The notes beneath the pieces are model-generated. The model saw only the letters and a list, made by a program, of their open reading frames with translations. It was not told where the DNA came from and searched no databases. Made by a program: the position numbers and the translations under genes. Shown piece by piece: positions 14,501 to 29,500 of a stretch of DNA of 64,000 nt (positions are counted from its first letter, which is position 1; each line of letters opens with the position of its first letter). The stretch spans positions 188,501-252,500 of the forward strand of contig PQWQ01000023.1 in the NCBI GenBank assembly GCA_002943765.1, written 5' to 3'. The stretch comes from Psoroptes ovis (Eukaryota; Arthropoda; Arachnida; Sarcoptiformes; Psoroptidae).

Positions 14501-17500
14501 TGGATCTAAAGATCCAAGAATTATCTAATATACAAAAAGTTATTAGATATTTTTTTTCTCAGTATATTATTCGTAGAGAATATTAGTGTGAGATTCACAG
14601 AATTATTTTCTAATAATTTTCATAATCACAGCACAGCATACACAATACAATACAACCGAAGAAAATCTTTATTTTGTATTATTTTGATTGTCCGAAAAGT
14701 TCATTCGACATAATCCGATAGTGTTGTTCATGAAAATCGGACAAAACTTTTCAGACAACCTTATATTTTGGATTTTTGAGAAAAAAATGAAAATTCAATT
14801 CAATTCTTATATCATAATAATCACCATATATATGGCGTTATTATTGCATTATCATTATTATTTTCATTATTGTTTGGCTTAATGTCATCATCATCATTTG
14901 ACTTTGTTTTGTTTTCAATTTTATTCAATTTTTCAATGGAAAAAAATTGAATTAAAATTTAAAAAGTAAATAATATTTGAAAAAAAATGAAATTTCATTT
15001 CATTTTTTCATCCATTTTTGGGCCATGCAAAATTCACAGCAAGAGATTTTCATTCATTCATTTTGCTTTTTGAATCAGATGCAAAATGAATATTAAAACT
15101 TCAATGGAAATCTATGCAAAATCCATGCAAAAATTCAAAAACAACGTGAAACTCTATGAGACTATATTCAAATATTAAAAAATGATGGAACGAAATGAAA
15201 CTTTTGTATTTTGATTTTAACTCATTCACAATTAGTTATCATTCATTCATTCATTTTCATGAATCTAAAAGAAGTAAAAGATCTAAATTGATTATTATCA
15301 TTATCAGACCATGATTATCATCATTATTGTATGTGCAGGGCATTTTTTGAATATTTCATAATCATCATTATGGCCTGGAATATATTCATATATTAAGCCA
15401 ATAACAATACAACACAGTGCCTTTCATTCCTGTATTAGGTTGTCTGGAAAGTTTTTGCCGATTATATCGTAGAATATCATTGGAAAATCGGCCAAAACTT
15501 TTCGGACAATCTAATTTATCAATGATTATTATTAATGAATCAATTTCGCTCACATACACACGCAAATACACCAAGAAAAAATGAAGAAATAAATCAATTT
15601 ATTTCGAGATGTTAAGATTGTATTTGATGGAAAATTCTTAAATTGAAATTGAATTAAGAATATTTGTATCGATTGCTCGAAATTAATTTAAATTCTTTGA
15701 ATTCAAATTGAATTATTATTATTGTCCCAACTAAATTATTTTCATCGAGATAATCAAAATGATATTTACAAAATTCTCAAATTTTCAAATAAATAGCTTC
15801 GAGCGTTTATATTATACAAATAAACTGACCTTTCAAATTCGATTTAATTCAATTCAATGTTTGTTTGTTTGTGCAACACAGTCAATGTCTGTGCAAGGAA
15901 TCACACTTAATATTAAATCTCTTTGTGTGTTTAACAAAGAAAATTTTGAAATTTCAAAGTGGAAAAATTCCAAGAAATTTTCAAAGGAGGAGGAAGAAAA
16001 TTTCAAAAAGCTTTTTTCTTCTGACCAACAAAATCAATTAAGAAAACGAAGCTTCAGAATGTCCAGCTTGGAAATATCTAAGATGTTACCACCTTAATAC
16101 GAACATAATAATAATAATGATGAAAGCATCATTTAAGTGAAAAACAAAAACATTTCACTAAGAAAAATAAGAAATGAAATAATAATGACTTAAGAAATTT
16201 TTTTTCTTAAGAAAAAAATTGAAAAATTTTAAAAGTATTCATTATTCCATTCATTCATTTCATTTCTTCTATATGTGTAATTTCATTTTTCAAAATTTTT
16301 CAAAGCAATTTGGATATTTTTCTTTGAGAAACAACGGAAAAATTCATCTTGGAATTTTTCATCGGGTTCTCTTAAACGAGAATTGAAGACACATAGAAGA
16401 TGACTGAAGACACATTTTCTCATAGACGAGTGCATGTATGTACGAATGTTTCAAAATGAAAAATGTTTGAATTCCATTCGAAAGAATGGATGGATTCAAC
16501 AATCATACCGAAGACATTGAATTCTTCCACACAGACAAAAAAAAATGAAAAATATTCAATAAACGAATATATTCGAAAATCTCAATGAATTTTGAATATA
16601 TTCTTTAACATCTCAGAAATGAGAAATAAACATTTTTCTCTGTGTTTCTTTCTTTCTTTGTCTCATAATTCTCAATGCACATTCTATTCTCTGTGTTCCT
16701 AGATTTTTCAATTGAGGACCAAAAATCAACGTTGAAAAAATGGATAGGATTGTATTATTTACACACACACACAAACATTCAAACCAAAAAAATGAAAGTC
16801 AGACATTCATATTCATATAAATAAATAAATAAATGAAAATGAATAAATTTTCATTTTCAAACCGTCATCATCATTGTTGTCGTCTTTGGATGTTTATATC
16901 ACAAGAATAAAATGCTAAATGATGATGAATGATATTATTTTTTTTTTTTTTTGTTTAGGATTGAATATAAATAATAAAATAATGGATGTGAAATTGTGAA
17001 TGAATAGCAAAATGGAAAATGAAAATGAATGAATATCACATTGTTTAACCAAGTGCATTTCGCACACACACACAAATGTGTTATAAAAATGTAATGAATA
17101 ATTATTTCTTTCGTATAAATGACAATATGAGAATCGTATCTGACAAAATGTTTCAGAAATGAATATATCATTCATTTCATTTCATTTGACTCAATGAGTT
17201 TAAGAATGTTTTGTTGTTGCAAAAGAATAAATCAATGTGAAATAATAAACAAAAGAAAATGAATTTAACTTACGTGAATTATGAGCGGATGTAACCAAAA
17301 CATGATCATCACGTAACCATGCTATGATACGTATGAAATCACGAACAATCATCGGTACGTGGCAACGCATTATGGCAATATTTTCTTTGATTACAAATTC
17401 ATCATATACTTGTAGTTTGAATGTTTGATGTATCACTGTGTTTTGGGGTGGATGGAAATAGAAAATATTAAAATTAGCACTAAATCAATTAAATCATTTT

Positions 17501-20500
17501 TTGAATAAAATTCAAATTATAATTCAACGATTCGTGTGAAGATTTTAGAATTCAGCCAGAAATGTAATTAGGAAAATATTTCCAAGCACATTTGCCACAA
17601 ATGTTACATCAAATATGCGTTTGATGAGAAATCATCAAATATAAAACCATTTAAGATAATTCAATTTTCTTAAATGATATCTTTAAGAATACGAATCATG
17701 ACCATAAAATCTATGGCATAGATAAATGGGCACAAACTTTACATGTATTAAAAAAATACAGAATTCAACTATGAATTTCGAAATGAATCTACTTATAAAT
17801 TGAATTTTGGGTTATAGTTAGTTGGTTGGTTGGTTACATTTTTAATATCACATAAAATGCATATAATTCATATTTTTTTCATTCAATTTTCACTTGTCAA
17901 AATAATTTCGATATTACATTTTGGATACACAGCCAAAATTGTTTGCGTGATTTTATTTGATAATATTGTCCACACATACGGATAGATATTCATGGTATAT
18001 CTCTGAATATGATATTCATTTCATTCGATAGAATGTCATTGGATTTTTTTATTACCGTAAGCTAATTTTTATCCATGCATATATCATGATACGCTCACAC
18101 ATATATAAAATATATCCTTTCATGCTTCGAATAACATTAAATATTCGAATGGCAAAAAATATCAGGGTTGTCCGAAAAGTTCTAGCCGATTATATGGTTG
18201 GGAATTATGAGAAAATCGGCAAAAACTTATTGGACAATCTTAATACTTATTCATTTTACATTCTTTAATGTAATGAAAATATTATTAGTTTTAATATATA
18301 ATGTAATATTCAATGACTTGAATTTATTTTCACAAACAAACAAACGATAATAATAATAATAATTCTTCATTAATGTTGATTACAGTCGAAGAAAAAATTT
18401 TCTGGGAAATTTATTTATTTCCCAGAAAATTTTTTTTATTTATAAGGCTGTCCGAATAGTTCATTCGGCTTAATCAATAGAGTTGCCGACGAAAATCGGC
18501 AAGAACTTTTCGGACAGCCTAATATTTTTCTCATTCTTGTAATAAAATTCATTCATTCAAACGTAATGTTGTATACAAACATAAAGAATTTCAGAAGATC
18601 AAGTACACATTCTTAAATAATAATTAATGTATAGAATGTGTAGAATAATAAACATTCAATAAACAATCAAAAAATGCTCTGTATTTCTGATTTTTGACCA
18701 CTAATACAACAAATAATAATGCTCGAAGGCAAATAATGTCAGAATTTGGAAATGTGGATCATAAACTGATGACTAAACAATAATTAATTGTTAGACATAG
18801 AAATTGATTATTATTATTGAAAATCAAAAGCAAAATCAATGATCATTAGTATTGGAAATCATAACACACACATCACATCATATATCAAATAATCATTGAT
18901 GTATTCAAGTTGAAAAACATGAAATTATTTTCTATCTCAAAGTTAAATTTGATTAGAAAAAGAGCGTTTTTCTTGATGAAAAACAATTAATTAAGCCATT
19001 CAAACGAATATTTTGGACAACCAAAGTCCATACAAACAATTAAATTGTAAATAATTTTCTATGAACAATCGGGGAAATTCAAAGAATTCAAACACACAGA
19101 GAGATCAAAACCAGAGAAATTGAAAATTGAAAAATTCGAAATAGTCAATGACTAATACATACACATGACTGACATACATCACATACATACAACTATTGAT
19201 AATAATGATTTTTATTGCATTAAATGAAATGAAATGGAAATCACTTGAAAGCTATTTTTGTGCCAAATATGAAAATAATTAATTTGATGAATTTATGTAA
19301 GAATTTTCATGAAAAACAAATATGGAATTTGTGGATTGGAGAAAAAATTCATTAAAAATGAATCGTTTTCATTAAAATATTTTATGCTTTGTCTGTGTTT
19401 GTTCAAGCTGTAGCAGGTGTTGAAAATTGATGCGCCAATTAGCAAAAATGAAATTATTATCATTCTAAATTAATGATATTTGTTTGATAATGATGCTTGA
19501 GAGAAATATTGCCATTATCAATGAATAGGAGAGAAAATGGAATAAATGGATTGATTGATTGATTAAATAATCAATTTCGAGCAATATTTTTGAGAAATTT
19601 GAATTCATTCATTTAGTGAAAATACTCAAGTGAATTTAAAGTGAAAAATTCAAGAAATAATTCTTGAATTGAAGAAAGAATAAAGAATCATAATACTTGA
19701 GAATTTTGGGCCTTTTTTCAGCAATAAAATTACCAAAAATTTCACTAATATTGGGCCAAAAAATATTTGAACAAAAATGGCCACAAAAACATTATTTATA
19801 CATTCATTCATTCATTTTTCGTTTGGTTCTGAGAGTAAATGGAATGCCATTTTCTTCTTCGTTCGAAATACTTTCAAATTGTACGAATCAAAAACAAAGA
19901 AGAAAGTAAAGAATATGGATTCATTCATCCAAATTATGAAATGTGTGCGTTTATATCAATGAATAAATGTGTGTAAGATAATGGAAAATGCAATAATAAA
20001 GAAGAACAGAATTTTCTCGTCTATTTGTGGTGTTTATTTGACCACCATTGAAAAGTATCATTCAAAAATTCAATAAGAGGAATATTAGGTTGTTGTCCGA
20101 AAAGTTCATTCGGCTTTATCAATAGGGGTTGCCCAATGAAAATCAGCTAAAACTTTTCGGACAACCTAAATATATGCCTAAGATAAAGAATATTACCGCA
20201 AAGATTATCATTCGAAATTTTCTATATGAAAAAACAAAAAAACACCAAGAATTCAACAATTCAAAGAAATGAAAAAGTATTTCTTCAGCGTTCATATATT
20301 CATTCATTTCATATTATTTTGTTTTCATCTTTGGCTGAAAGAATTTAAGGAATATTCTGAGAACTTTATGAGTTTTTATGTGTGTCTTATGGAAAAAGAA
20401 TAGAAATAATGTGTTCGATATATTCTTCGTTAATACCAGGATAATAATAATAATAATGATAATATTTTTCATTTCCATAAACTTTATATTATGAAATATA

Positions 20501-23500
20501 TTTGAGCTCAAAATTACATTAACACCTCGACACAAGCAAACTGAAAAAACAAAAAAAAAACTGCAAAAGATTATCGTTGAAAATGAATACCAGAGAAATA
20601 CCATAGAACAAAGAGTTGATGCACTGAAGCACCCATACACAATACACCGAACTCAAGCATAAATCTCACATTACACACATTATGAATCAATGGCCATTAA
20701 TTTTTGGCCCATTAAAGACTATACATATCACATATCATATATTATATAAATCACACAGGGCCTACAACTGGATGAATGAATGAATGAATGAAAAAAATCA
20801 ATTTACACTCGAAAAAAAAATTGAATTAAATTGAAAATGAAATTAAAACAATTGTCAATCAAACTTCCGAGAATAAAATAAAACAAATTGTTAATTGTAC
20901 AAATACAAGGCTATAGACTTGTAAGCTAAACTAAATATAAACATCAACAACAACAACAACCATCAACGACCATAATTGAAGCGAACAACTTCCGTTCAAT
21001 TTATGGTTTGTCTAGCGAGATAGATGAATGTGTGTATAAAAATAGAAATTTTCATTATTAAAATGTGTATTAGAGATTGTCCGAAAAGTTCATTCGGCTT
21101 AATCAATAGAGTTGTCAGATGAAAATCGGCCAAAACTTTTCGGACAACCTAATATTATTATAATAATAACAAACATAATTAACATTATTATTATTTTTAA
21201 TGAACACATAACATAACATCATTTCTTTTGTAATTTTTTCAATGAATGAATGTAATTTCTATGTATTCTCATTATTAATAATGAGAAGCGCATTTTATTC
21301 TTTCAGTTTCGTTTCGATTTTTTTTCACAACTTTAACACTGAATTCAAAGAAAAAATATCGATCGATTAATTTCAATGGAGTAAAATTCAATCAGACGAA
21401 GCATTGAAAAGCATTGAAATGCTTTGAAAGTTTCTTTTTTCTTTGAATAAACTCTCAGATAAGATAAATAATAATAAGAATAATAATAAGAATCGAACTG
21501 TGTAATGATGATGTCACACACATATACATTTTAATCTAAAATATTCTAATCTTAATAAATAAGATTAAAACCTCAAGGAAACATGACCATTATAAATGGT
21601 GATTGCAATTAATATTATCACAAGCATAATTAACATTTGGACAAATGATAATGACGATAATTTCAAGAAATCAAAGACAAAAATTGCTGATAACTAAGTA
21701 ACAATAACTGAGCAAATATCATTTTTTCATTCAAATAAAAATGAAGAAATTCATTGCCTTAGGTACTTTGAGAAAAATAGTTATAAAATTGAAATTTTTC
21801 ATCAAGAATTTTCAATATTTAAAATTGGTACATGGTTCAATACAAGTACAGATAAATATAGCCGTGTGTGTGTGCATATAACTATTGCGTATATGCCCAA
21901 TATGTGAAGTTTGACTGCAATATTTTTGATTAAACGTTAAATTCAATGGAAATTCATCTATTTACAAATAATTAATTTTATTTTCATTTCACAAACTCAC
22001 AAACACACACACACACACTCAAATCTATTATTATTTTGAGAATTCTATTTGACACTTTTATCAAAATAACTTGAAAATGACTTGAATTTTCTAATATAAA
22101 ATATAATGAAGAATAAAAATATTGAATTTTTGATAATTGGAACAAAAATATTGAGAATTCAATTCAATTCAATTAATATAAATGAATAATTCTAAACTCA
22201 ATGTGTGTGCATTTTCAATGTTTACTTTTGAATGCAGCAGCAGCAGCAGCAACGAAAATGTAAGAGAATTAATAATAAAAATTCAAAATCTATCAACACT
22301 CTGAAAATAATAATAATTGATTGTTAATTAATTCCAATGAAAATTGGAAAAATGGAAAATGAAATGAAATGCCATTTATTCATTCATTTATTTATGAGGA
22401 TTTTCATCAAATTGTTCATGAATATATGAATCAATACAAGTGAATCATATGGCACACACACACACAAAGCATTTGGTGAATCATAGAATAAATGTGTGTG
22501 GGATATATTCGGGGAAAGATTTTCATTTTATTTACACAAAGTATTTAAACCATTTCAACACATAGAAAAAATCTTGACATTTTGATGTCTTTATACGTTT
22601 GAAATTGAAATAAAACATTCAAATATATTAAGTTGTCCGAAAAGTTTCGGCCGATTTCCACGAACAACTCTATTGATTAAGCCGAATTAACTTTTCGGTC
22701 AACTTAATATTTTTGTGAATGCATACAATCAATTTCTACGATTAAAGCAAACACAAACACACACATTTCAACATGGAATTTTCATTAAAAAAAATCGATC
22801 AAACAAAAAATATTGCCGTAAGCTAAATCAGATTGATAATGATAGAAATACGCATATATTCAAATATTCAAATATAAATATATTTGAATGAGGAAAAATT
22901 CTCGCGGGATAAGCGGATTTTCATTTTGATTTTTTTTTTTCTCGGAAATAAAACTGAAAAAGATCAAAGAATTAATCTGATTTTCATAATGCATAAGATA
23001 ATGATGGAAATCGCTCTAAAAAATTTAAAAATTAATGCTTTTTTGCCACTCAAATCAAGCCTAATTCATTTCTATGGCCATGGATTATTCGATTTATGGC
23101 CATAGACGAATAGAACTTCGATAAAACGATAAAATTTCGGCGAAAAAACTTTCAATTTTCGAGAAAACAATCGCGAAAAAATGGGGCCATAGAAAATGTA
23201 CTGAATGTGTACTGAAACTCCCATTAACACTTTGTTTTTTTTGTCTTGCTTGTTTCTCAATTAAGTTAAGTATAAAATTTACTTGGAAAAAAATGATTGA
23301 AGAGAGAGCATCGCCGAATAATAAAAGGGAATGATTTTTTTTAGGGTTCAAAGAGGAGAAAAAAGCGAGATTTTCACTCTTTTATTCGGACCACTTAATA
23401 GTCCCGATATTCTGCAGACAAATCGCTTTTAAAGCTGTCATCTGGCCCATTTTGAAAGCGTTAAAATGCCCGAAATCGGGCCGAGATTGTCAGATTTCGA

Positions 23501-26500
23501 GCTCGGAAATCGTTACGAGAAAATCCCGGTCGTGGACTGTGAATTTGTCGAAGAAAAAAAATCAAAATTTCACAAAGACACAGTGAGCACAAATGATGAC
23601 AATATGTATTCGGGGATGCTTAGCCGAATATAAAGAATTGAATTCAGAAACCGAAAGCCGACCACAAAACAACAAAATTTTTGGTTTTTTTTTTCGCTTT
23701 GCTTTGCTTTGCTTTGTATTTTTTTTTTTTTTTTTTTAAGAAAAACTTTCAGAGAATTATTATTATTCTTTCTTTCGAATCGATTGAATTTCTTCTTATT
23801 ATTATTAGATTGTTGTCCAAAAAGTTCATTCGGCTTAATCAATAGAGCTGTCACATGAAAATCGATTAGAACTTTTCGGACAGCCTAATATTTCTAACGC
23901 TATTTCGTTAATGATGATTCGTTATTTCATTTTTTTTTTCGCTTAGAACGCATCATTATTTTCTATTTCTTCTTATTTCATTCGCTTTGCAATGTAAGAA
24001 GAAAATAATGTTTTTTAATTATCAAAAATTGTTTCCAGAAATAAAAAATTGAAACAATTTTCAATGCGAAAAAAATCGAAGAAAAATTCGGAGAAAAATA
24101 ATCGAAATTAATGGAGAGATAGAATTCTGAATAGAATCAAAGAGAATCACAGAATATATTCTTATTAATGATTGTGTTCTACAAAGCTTTCACAGCAGTA
24201 ATACTGGCATACAAGTAAGTAAATAGCTCAATATAACAGTACATATACTTCTTGAATGATTCGAAATCAAATCAAAGAAATAATAAGTAAAAAAAACTTG
24301 TAAAATCGACAAACTTTTAATTAATTGATTTTGATTTCTTTTTTTTTTTTTTTTGTTTGTTGGTTGGTCAAAAAAATAATTGTAATTTTTTTTGTTAATT
24401 GAAACTTGTAAATAATAATATGGAATATCACACAGATTGAAACACGAAATACAAGAAAATATATTCTGAAAGATAAGAAACACAGAGAAACAATTCTGAA
24501 ATCAATACGAGAGAGAATAAGAAATCAATGGCCATTTACAAATCTCAGAGAAGGAAAAAAGATAAATTAATTTTCTTATTTTGGCCGCCGTCAAATAAGA
24601 AAAGATCTCAAAGATTGGCTCAAGAATTGCTTTCTTTGGTTGTTATCATTCATTGAATGATAATTATATAATTATTACTCCGGTTAATAATACTAATTAT
24701 TGTTATTGAAATGAAATAAGGAGGAGGAAGGGTCGTAATAATTTTTACTGGTAGTAAATGAGTGAGTAATAAAACATTTCAATTATTATTATTTTGTTAG
24801 GAGTCAGAGCTACTACAAATAAAATAAAAGTACAGATTTTGATATTAATTTTTTACTTAAATCTAATTGAAAATAATTTTACCAATCACACATCACACAC
24901 ACATATATATCATTGTTTTTCATTTATTATTTATCGATAATTAATTTCAATCATTTATTGATGATGCTTTTGCTCTGCTCTGTTCTCGTTTTTTTTTGCA
25001 GTGAAAATCATTGAAATATAAGCATTCAAAGAGCAAAAAGAATTTCATTCTCGAATCATCACGAAATAAATAATCACATTTATTATAACATTGACAATAG
25101 GGTTTTCGTTTCTCCACCAATTTTATCATTATTATTGGGTTGTCCGGAGAGTTTTAGCCGATTTTCATGCGGCAACTCTATTGAATAAGCCGAATAAACT
25201 TTTCGGACAGCGTAATATTATTATTACAATACCCATTATTATCTCATTCATTCACTTTTTCTAATACTTTTGTGTGTTCATTTCATTTCAAAAAATTTGA
25301 TAATTGGCTAAAGCTTCTTCTCATTTTTTTTTTCATTTTCAGGGCTACTATTTGCGTGTATTTGTATTAAATATCGATTATTATTATTATTATCATCGTA
25401 ATAATAATAAACGATAACAATTATTATTTAGTAAATATCAATGGATTTAATATTTTTGATTTCTTCAGCATTCGATTCAATTCAATTGAAATAAAAATGA
25501 ATTCTTTTATTTTTGGAAATTCATTTTTCATTGTTTTTTCATTGGCTTTTATCATTATTATTGTTATATGCTTTCACTAAGCCAATTTTTCGCTATTGTT
25601 TATAATAGGCTGTCCGAAAAGTTCATTCGGCTTAATCAATAGAGTTGCGCCATGAAAATCGGCCAGAACTTTCCGGACGACATTAATATTTTCGGCTTTA
25701 CTTTCGGTGTGCGTGTGAAAGCTGATTATCGAAAGCTGAATAAAATAATAAAAATAAAAGTTTCTTTGGTCATTTTCATTATCTTCATCGCTTTTCACAA
25801 ACGAATTATAATCATTACAATAAAACAATAATAAATTTATAATCGGATTTAGCATTTTTTAATTCCGATAACTTTTACTTTTGCGATGAAAATCGCATAT
25901 TGATATGTTCAATTTATTTGTACAGAGTTAATTCTAAGAATATTTTTCTTTCATATCTTTTTATTATTAGATTGTCCTAAAAGTTTTTGCCGATTTTTCA
26001 ATGACGATTTCTACGATATAACCGGCAAAAACTTTTCGGACAACCGCTAATATTTTACACAAACGTTTGGGGCAGAATATACCCTTTTTGCACTCTCACA
26101 GAAAACTTGTTAATTCATTTATCACAGGTTTTCTATTTTTTGAAAATTTCAAAGAATTTCTCTGGCTTCAAAAAGACCACAGAATCATGGACAGATTTTG
26201 AGACAGTTCAGAGTTTTAAAAATTTGGGAAAAATTCGGGGAAATTCAAAAATGAAATGAATAAAAGTTTCGAAAAGCATCAGAATTAAATGTGAATATCC
26301 CGAACTATTAATTAACTTGTTCGAAACAAAGCAAAGCTCCAAGAATAAAGCCCCAGAATGATTAAATTGTTTGATTTAACGAATTTCAAAATTTCAAAAT
26401 CAGAGAAACTTTTATTCTTTGTTTTATGCTTCAAATTTTCCGAAAACTTTGGCCAAAACTGTCATCAAATAGTTTTTGGATCATCAAATGTTGAATTGTT

Positions 26501-29500
26501 AGCTTTTTTTGTAATCAAAGAGTTGAAAAAACATGGAAATTAATTCGAAAAAGCAGTAGAAAATTGACCGATTAATTTTTGTGTTTTGGCCCCGCAAACA
26601 AAGTCAGAAATTGATTTGTACCAAACAAACACAGAGGATTTGGCTGTAGTATCATAAACTACACCATGAAATACATGAAACTCACATGAATCTTTGAATA
26701 TTGAATACGTTTTCACATTAATGTTCATTGACTAACACACACTAACCGACCAACCAAACAAAACCCTAAAAAGTTTGTCAAATGAAAATTTTGTTTTACA
26801 AAATATAAAAGGAGAAGAAATAATAACAAATGATGTTTTTCGCTTTCTCTCTAACTCACTCAAATTCTTGTAAAATATATTTTCTTTGATGCTTTTTTCA
26901 TTGCAAATTCAATGAATGGGAAGATGATCCACACATTTCAAACAAATAATAATAGAAAAACCATTGAATATTTTTCAATGGTTTTTTTTCAATTTGCTAT
27001 TTTATTTCTACGACTTTTTGTTTAGAAATTTTTTTGATAATAATTCAAGTTATATTTGTGAATTACACTTTCATTTCAATGTATTAGGTTGTCCGTAAAG
27101 TTTTGGCCGATTTTCATGAACAACTCTATTGATTAAGCCGAATGAACTTACCGGACAACCTGATAATATTTCAATGGTTATATTCAATTTGAATTACTGA
27201 AAATTTTGTTAAACAACAATTCAATTTTCAGCAATAGTTTCAGTCTCTTCTTCCTCAGATCATCATCATATTCTCGCGCGAATTCATGAAACCATTCATC
27301 AATTTAATATTTATTTCGTTGTTTTGTGTTGTTGAAAATTGAAACCGAAAAAGATTCACGAATTAAATTCAAGTCAAAATTTGGTTGTTCCAAAAGAATA
27401 AAATTCAATTGGAATTCTTATTCTTTTCTTTATTCTTTTTGTCTAAGATTCACAAAATACATTCAAAAACACAGTCGTAGTAACAACAACAACAACAACA
27501 TTCATACACATTTTTGGTATTACTTAACGCAATTATAATGAAATTTTGAACACAAAAAAAAAGATTTTGAAAAATTTGAATTTTTTTTTCCGTGAAAAAG
27601 AAAGATTCAACCATAATTCACTTATAATAATAACAATGAAAAACCATTGTAAAATGTGTCCATACATTCACTAAACAATAATGTCTTACATACATCATAC
27701 ATTTGAGTTGAGGAACATTAACACTCACATTAACACACAGAAATTTTAAAATTTTTCAAATTTCATTTCTTATTTAATTTTGTTCAATTCAAGATTCAAA
27801 ATAAAAGATTTCTTTCTTTGAATGAATGAATTAAGAAAATTTTCATTGATAATGTTGTATTCATTTTTTGTCATTCATTTCATTTATTTTACTTGCTTAC
27901 TACTCACAGTGACAATTGTCAATTGACATTTTCTATTCTATTTCTCACAATAGACAGATAGTAATGGCCAAATAGAGAAGTAATGGTAATGGAATATGGT
28001 CATGTTATTCTTTCATTCAGAAATGGATCAAAAATCCTTTTTCACAAATTTTCTCACAAAATCGAAAGACACATATTCTGTTTATTTTTGCTTATATTTT
28101 TCGCTTAGTTGTCCGGTCACAATTAATATTCAAAGTGAATTGAATCATTTGAAATTCAATTCGATTGAATTCAATTTTGTATTGAATGAATAGAAATTTG
28201 GGCGATTAAAAATCATTAGATTATTATTATTATGATTATCATCATCTTCATATGGGAATGTCCAAATATATATCGCATATCCCAAAGGATTAACACACTC
28301 ACACACATTCATATGTATGCAGATATTATTTTCAATAAAATAATATTATTATTGATCATAATAATTCCTATATGAATCGTAATGAATAATTCTAGCCAGA
28401 ATAAAAATCGAAAAATCAAAAATCAAAAAATGGTCAAATGAACCGAAATTTTAAATGATGAAAACTCTGAAAACTCTAAAAACTCTGAAAACTCACAAAA
28501 ATAAAATAAAATGGACAACTAACATTTGAATAGAACCTAATATATACTGGACCATAATACACATACACATAGGGTATACACAAGAGACATTTGATGGACA
28601 ATAAAAATTCAGTATTATCATTATTGTTAATATGGCATATGTGTGTATCGCATAGGTTTTTTTCGTTCAAATGTGCACAATCAACGAGAGGAAAATGTCA
28701 TCAAAGAATTTTTATTTTTCGTAGGACCCGAATGAATGAATCCTAGAATTGAATGACAGACCTTTCGAAAGCAAAAAAACATCGACTAAACACACACACT
28801 GGCAATCCATTGATTTATTGAAGCGCAAAAAAAATTTTGTTTGGGCCAAAAATGAATCACAAAAGAAAATAAATGAAAAAACTTCTACTTACCCGCTCGA
28901 AGTTGACAATCACGACTTCTTATTGTTGAAAATGAATTACTTGCCATACATCGATATGTCTACCAATGTGTATATTCGTAAAAAAAAAGAAATAAAATTA
29001 GAAAATCAGTGAAAAACATCATTGAAAATAATGAAATACATACCGTCGAATGAATATCTTGTCGATATTGGTCCATCGTAAACGGTGGAAATACTAATTG
29101 ACCATTTGGCCGTACATAACGTAGACCAGCAATTTCTTGAACAATTGCTGCTTGATTATCTACATTGATCCACCATATTTTCACTGATGATATCGATGAT
29201 TTGGCTGTACAAGATAACACTGTACCGGTTGAATTGGAAAATATTATTTTCGATGGTGGTTCATCAATAAATTGTGGTGATAATAGTTGCTGCTGTTGCT
29301 GCAGCTGATCATTTGATTGTAATTTCATCAACATTTGTTGTTGCTGTTGATGTTGTTGTTCATCATCAAATTGTTGTGACCGTACTGTCATACAAACGAC
29401 CATCATGATTATAATCACCGTAATCATTATATTTGCAACTGTTCACAATGAGAAAAACAAAAAGAATTTGTCAGTAAAATTTATGTTTTAGCATAAGGAA

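Larger units (their letters stand above)
6059..17273 (-). other. Dscam intron between Ig2a and Ig2b exons (11.2 kb)
   Basis: Bounded by GTAAGT at 17273 and CACAG at 6063-6059 on the minus strand. Low-complexity AT-rich DNA with many ATT, GATGAT and TTTCAT repeats and ten foldback elements. No open frame resembles a known protein. Confidence 0.75.
17436..28892 (-). other. Dscam intron between the Ig1 and Ig2a exons (11.5 kb)
   Basis: Bounded by GTAAGT at 28892 and ACAG at 17439-17436 on the minus strand. Contains ten foldback elements, CA repeats near 22005, and a less AT-rich island at about 23040-23585 that I could not identify. Confidence 0.75.

Noticed and set aside
15759..16097. 112-codon open frame on the plus strand
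   Set aside because: K/N/S/F-biased composition with no domain pattern, as expected by chance in AT-rich intron DNA.
20314..20640. 108-codon minus-strand frame with hydrophobic runs
   Set aside because: No splice-site support, composition follows T-rich DNA, no Ig or other motif.
22884..23105. 73-codon plus-strand frame ending in the inverted repeat at 23072-23105
   Set aside because: No similarity recognised and the end is set by the palindrome; reported only as part of the odd island.
23805..23888. A transposase gene linked to the mariner-like ends
   Set aside because: No long open frame or transposase motif occurs between any pair of termini in the window.
1..28892. Foldback elements read as microRNA precursors
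   Set aside because: Twenty-eight near-identical copies with TA duplications fit transposons better; no match to a known miRNA was recognised. Small RNA production remains possible and is noted as a finding.
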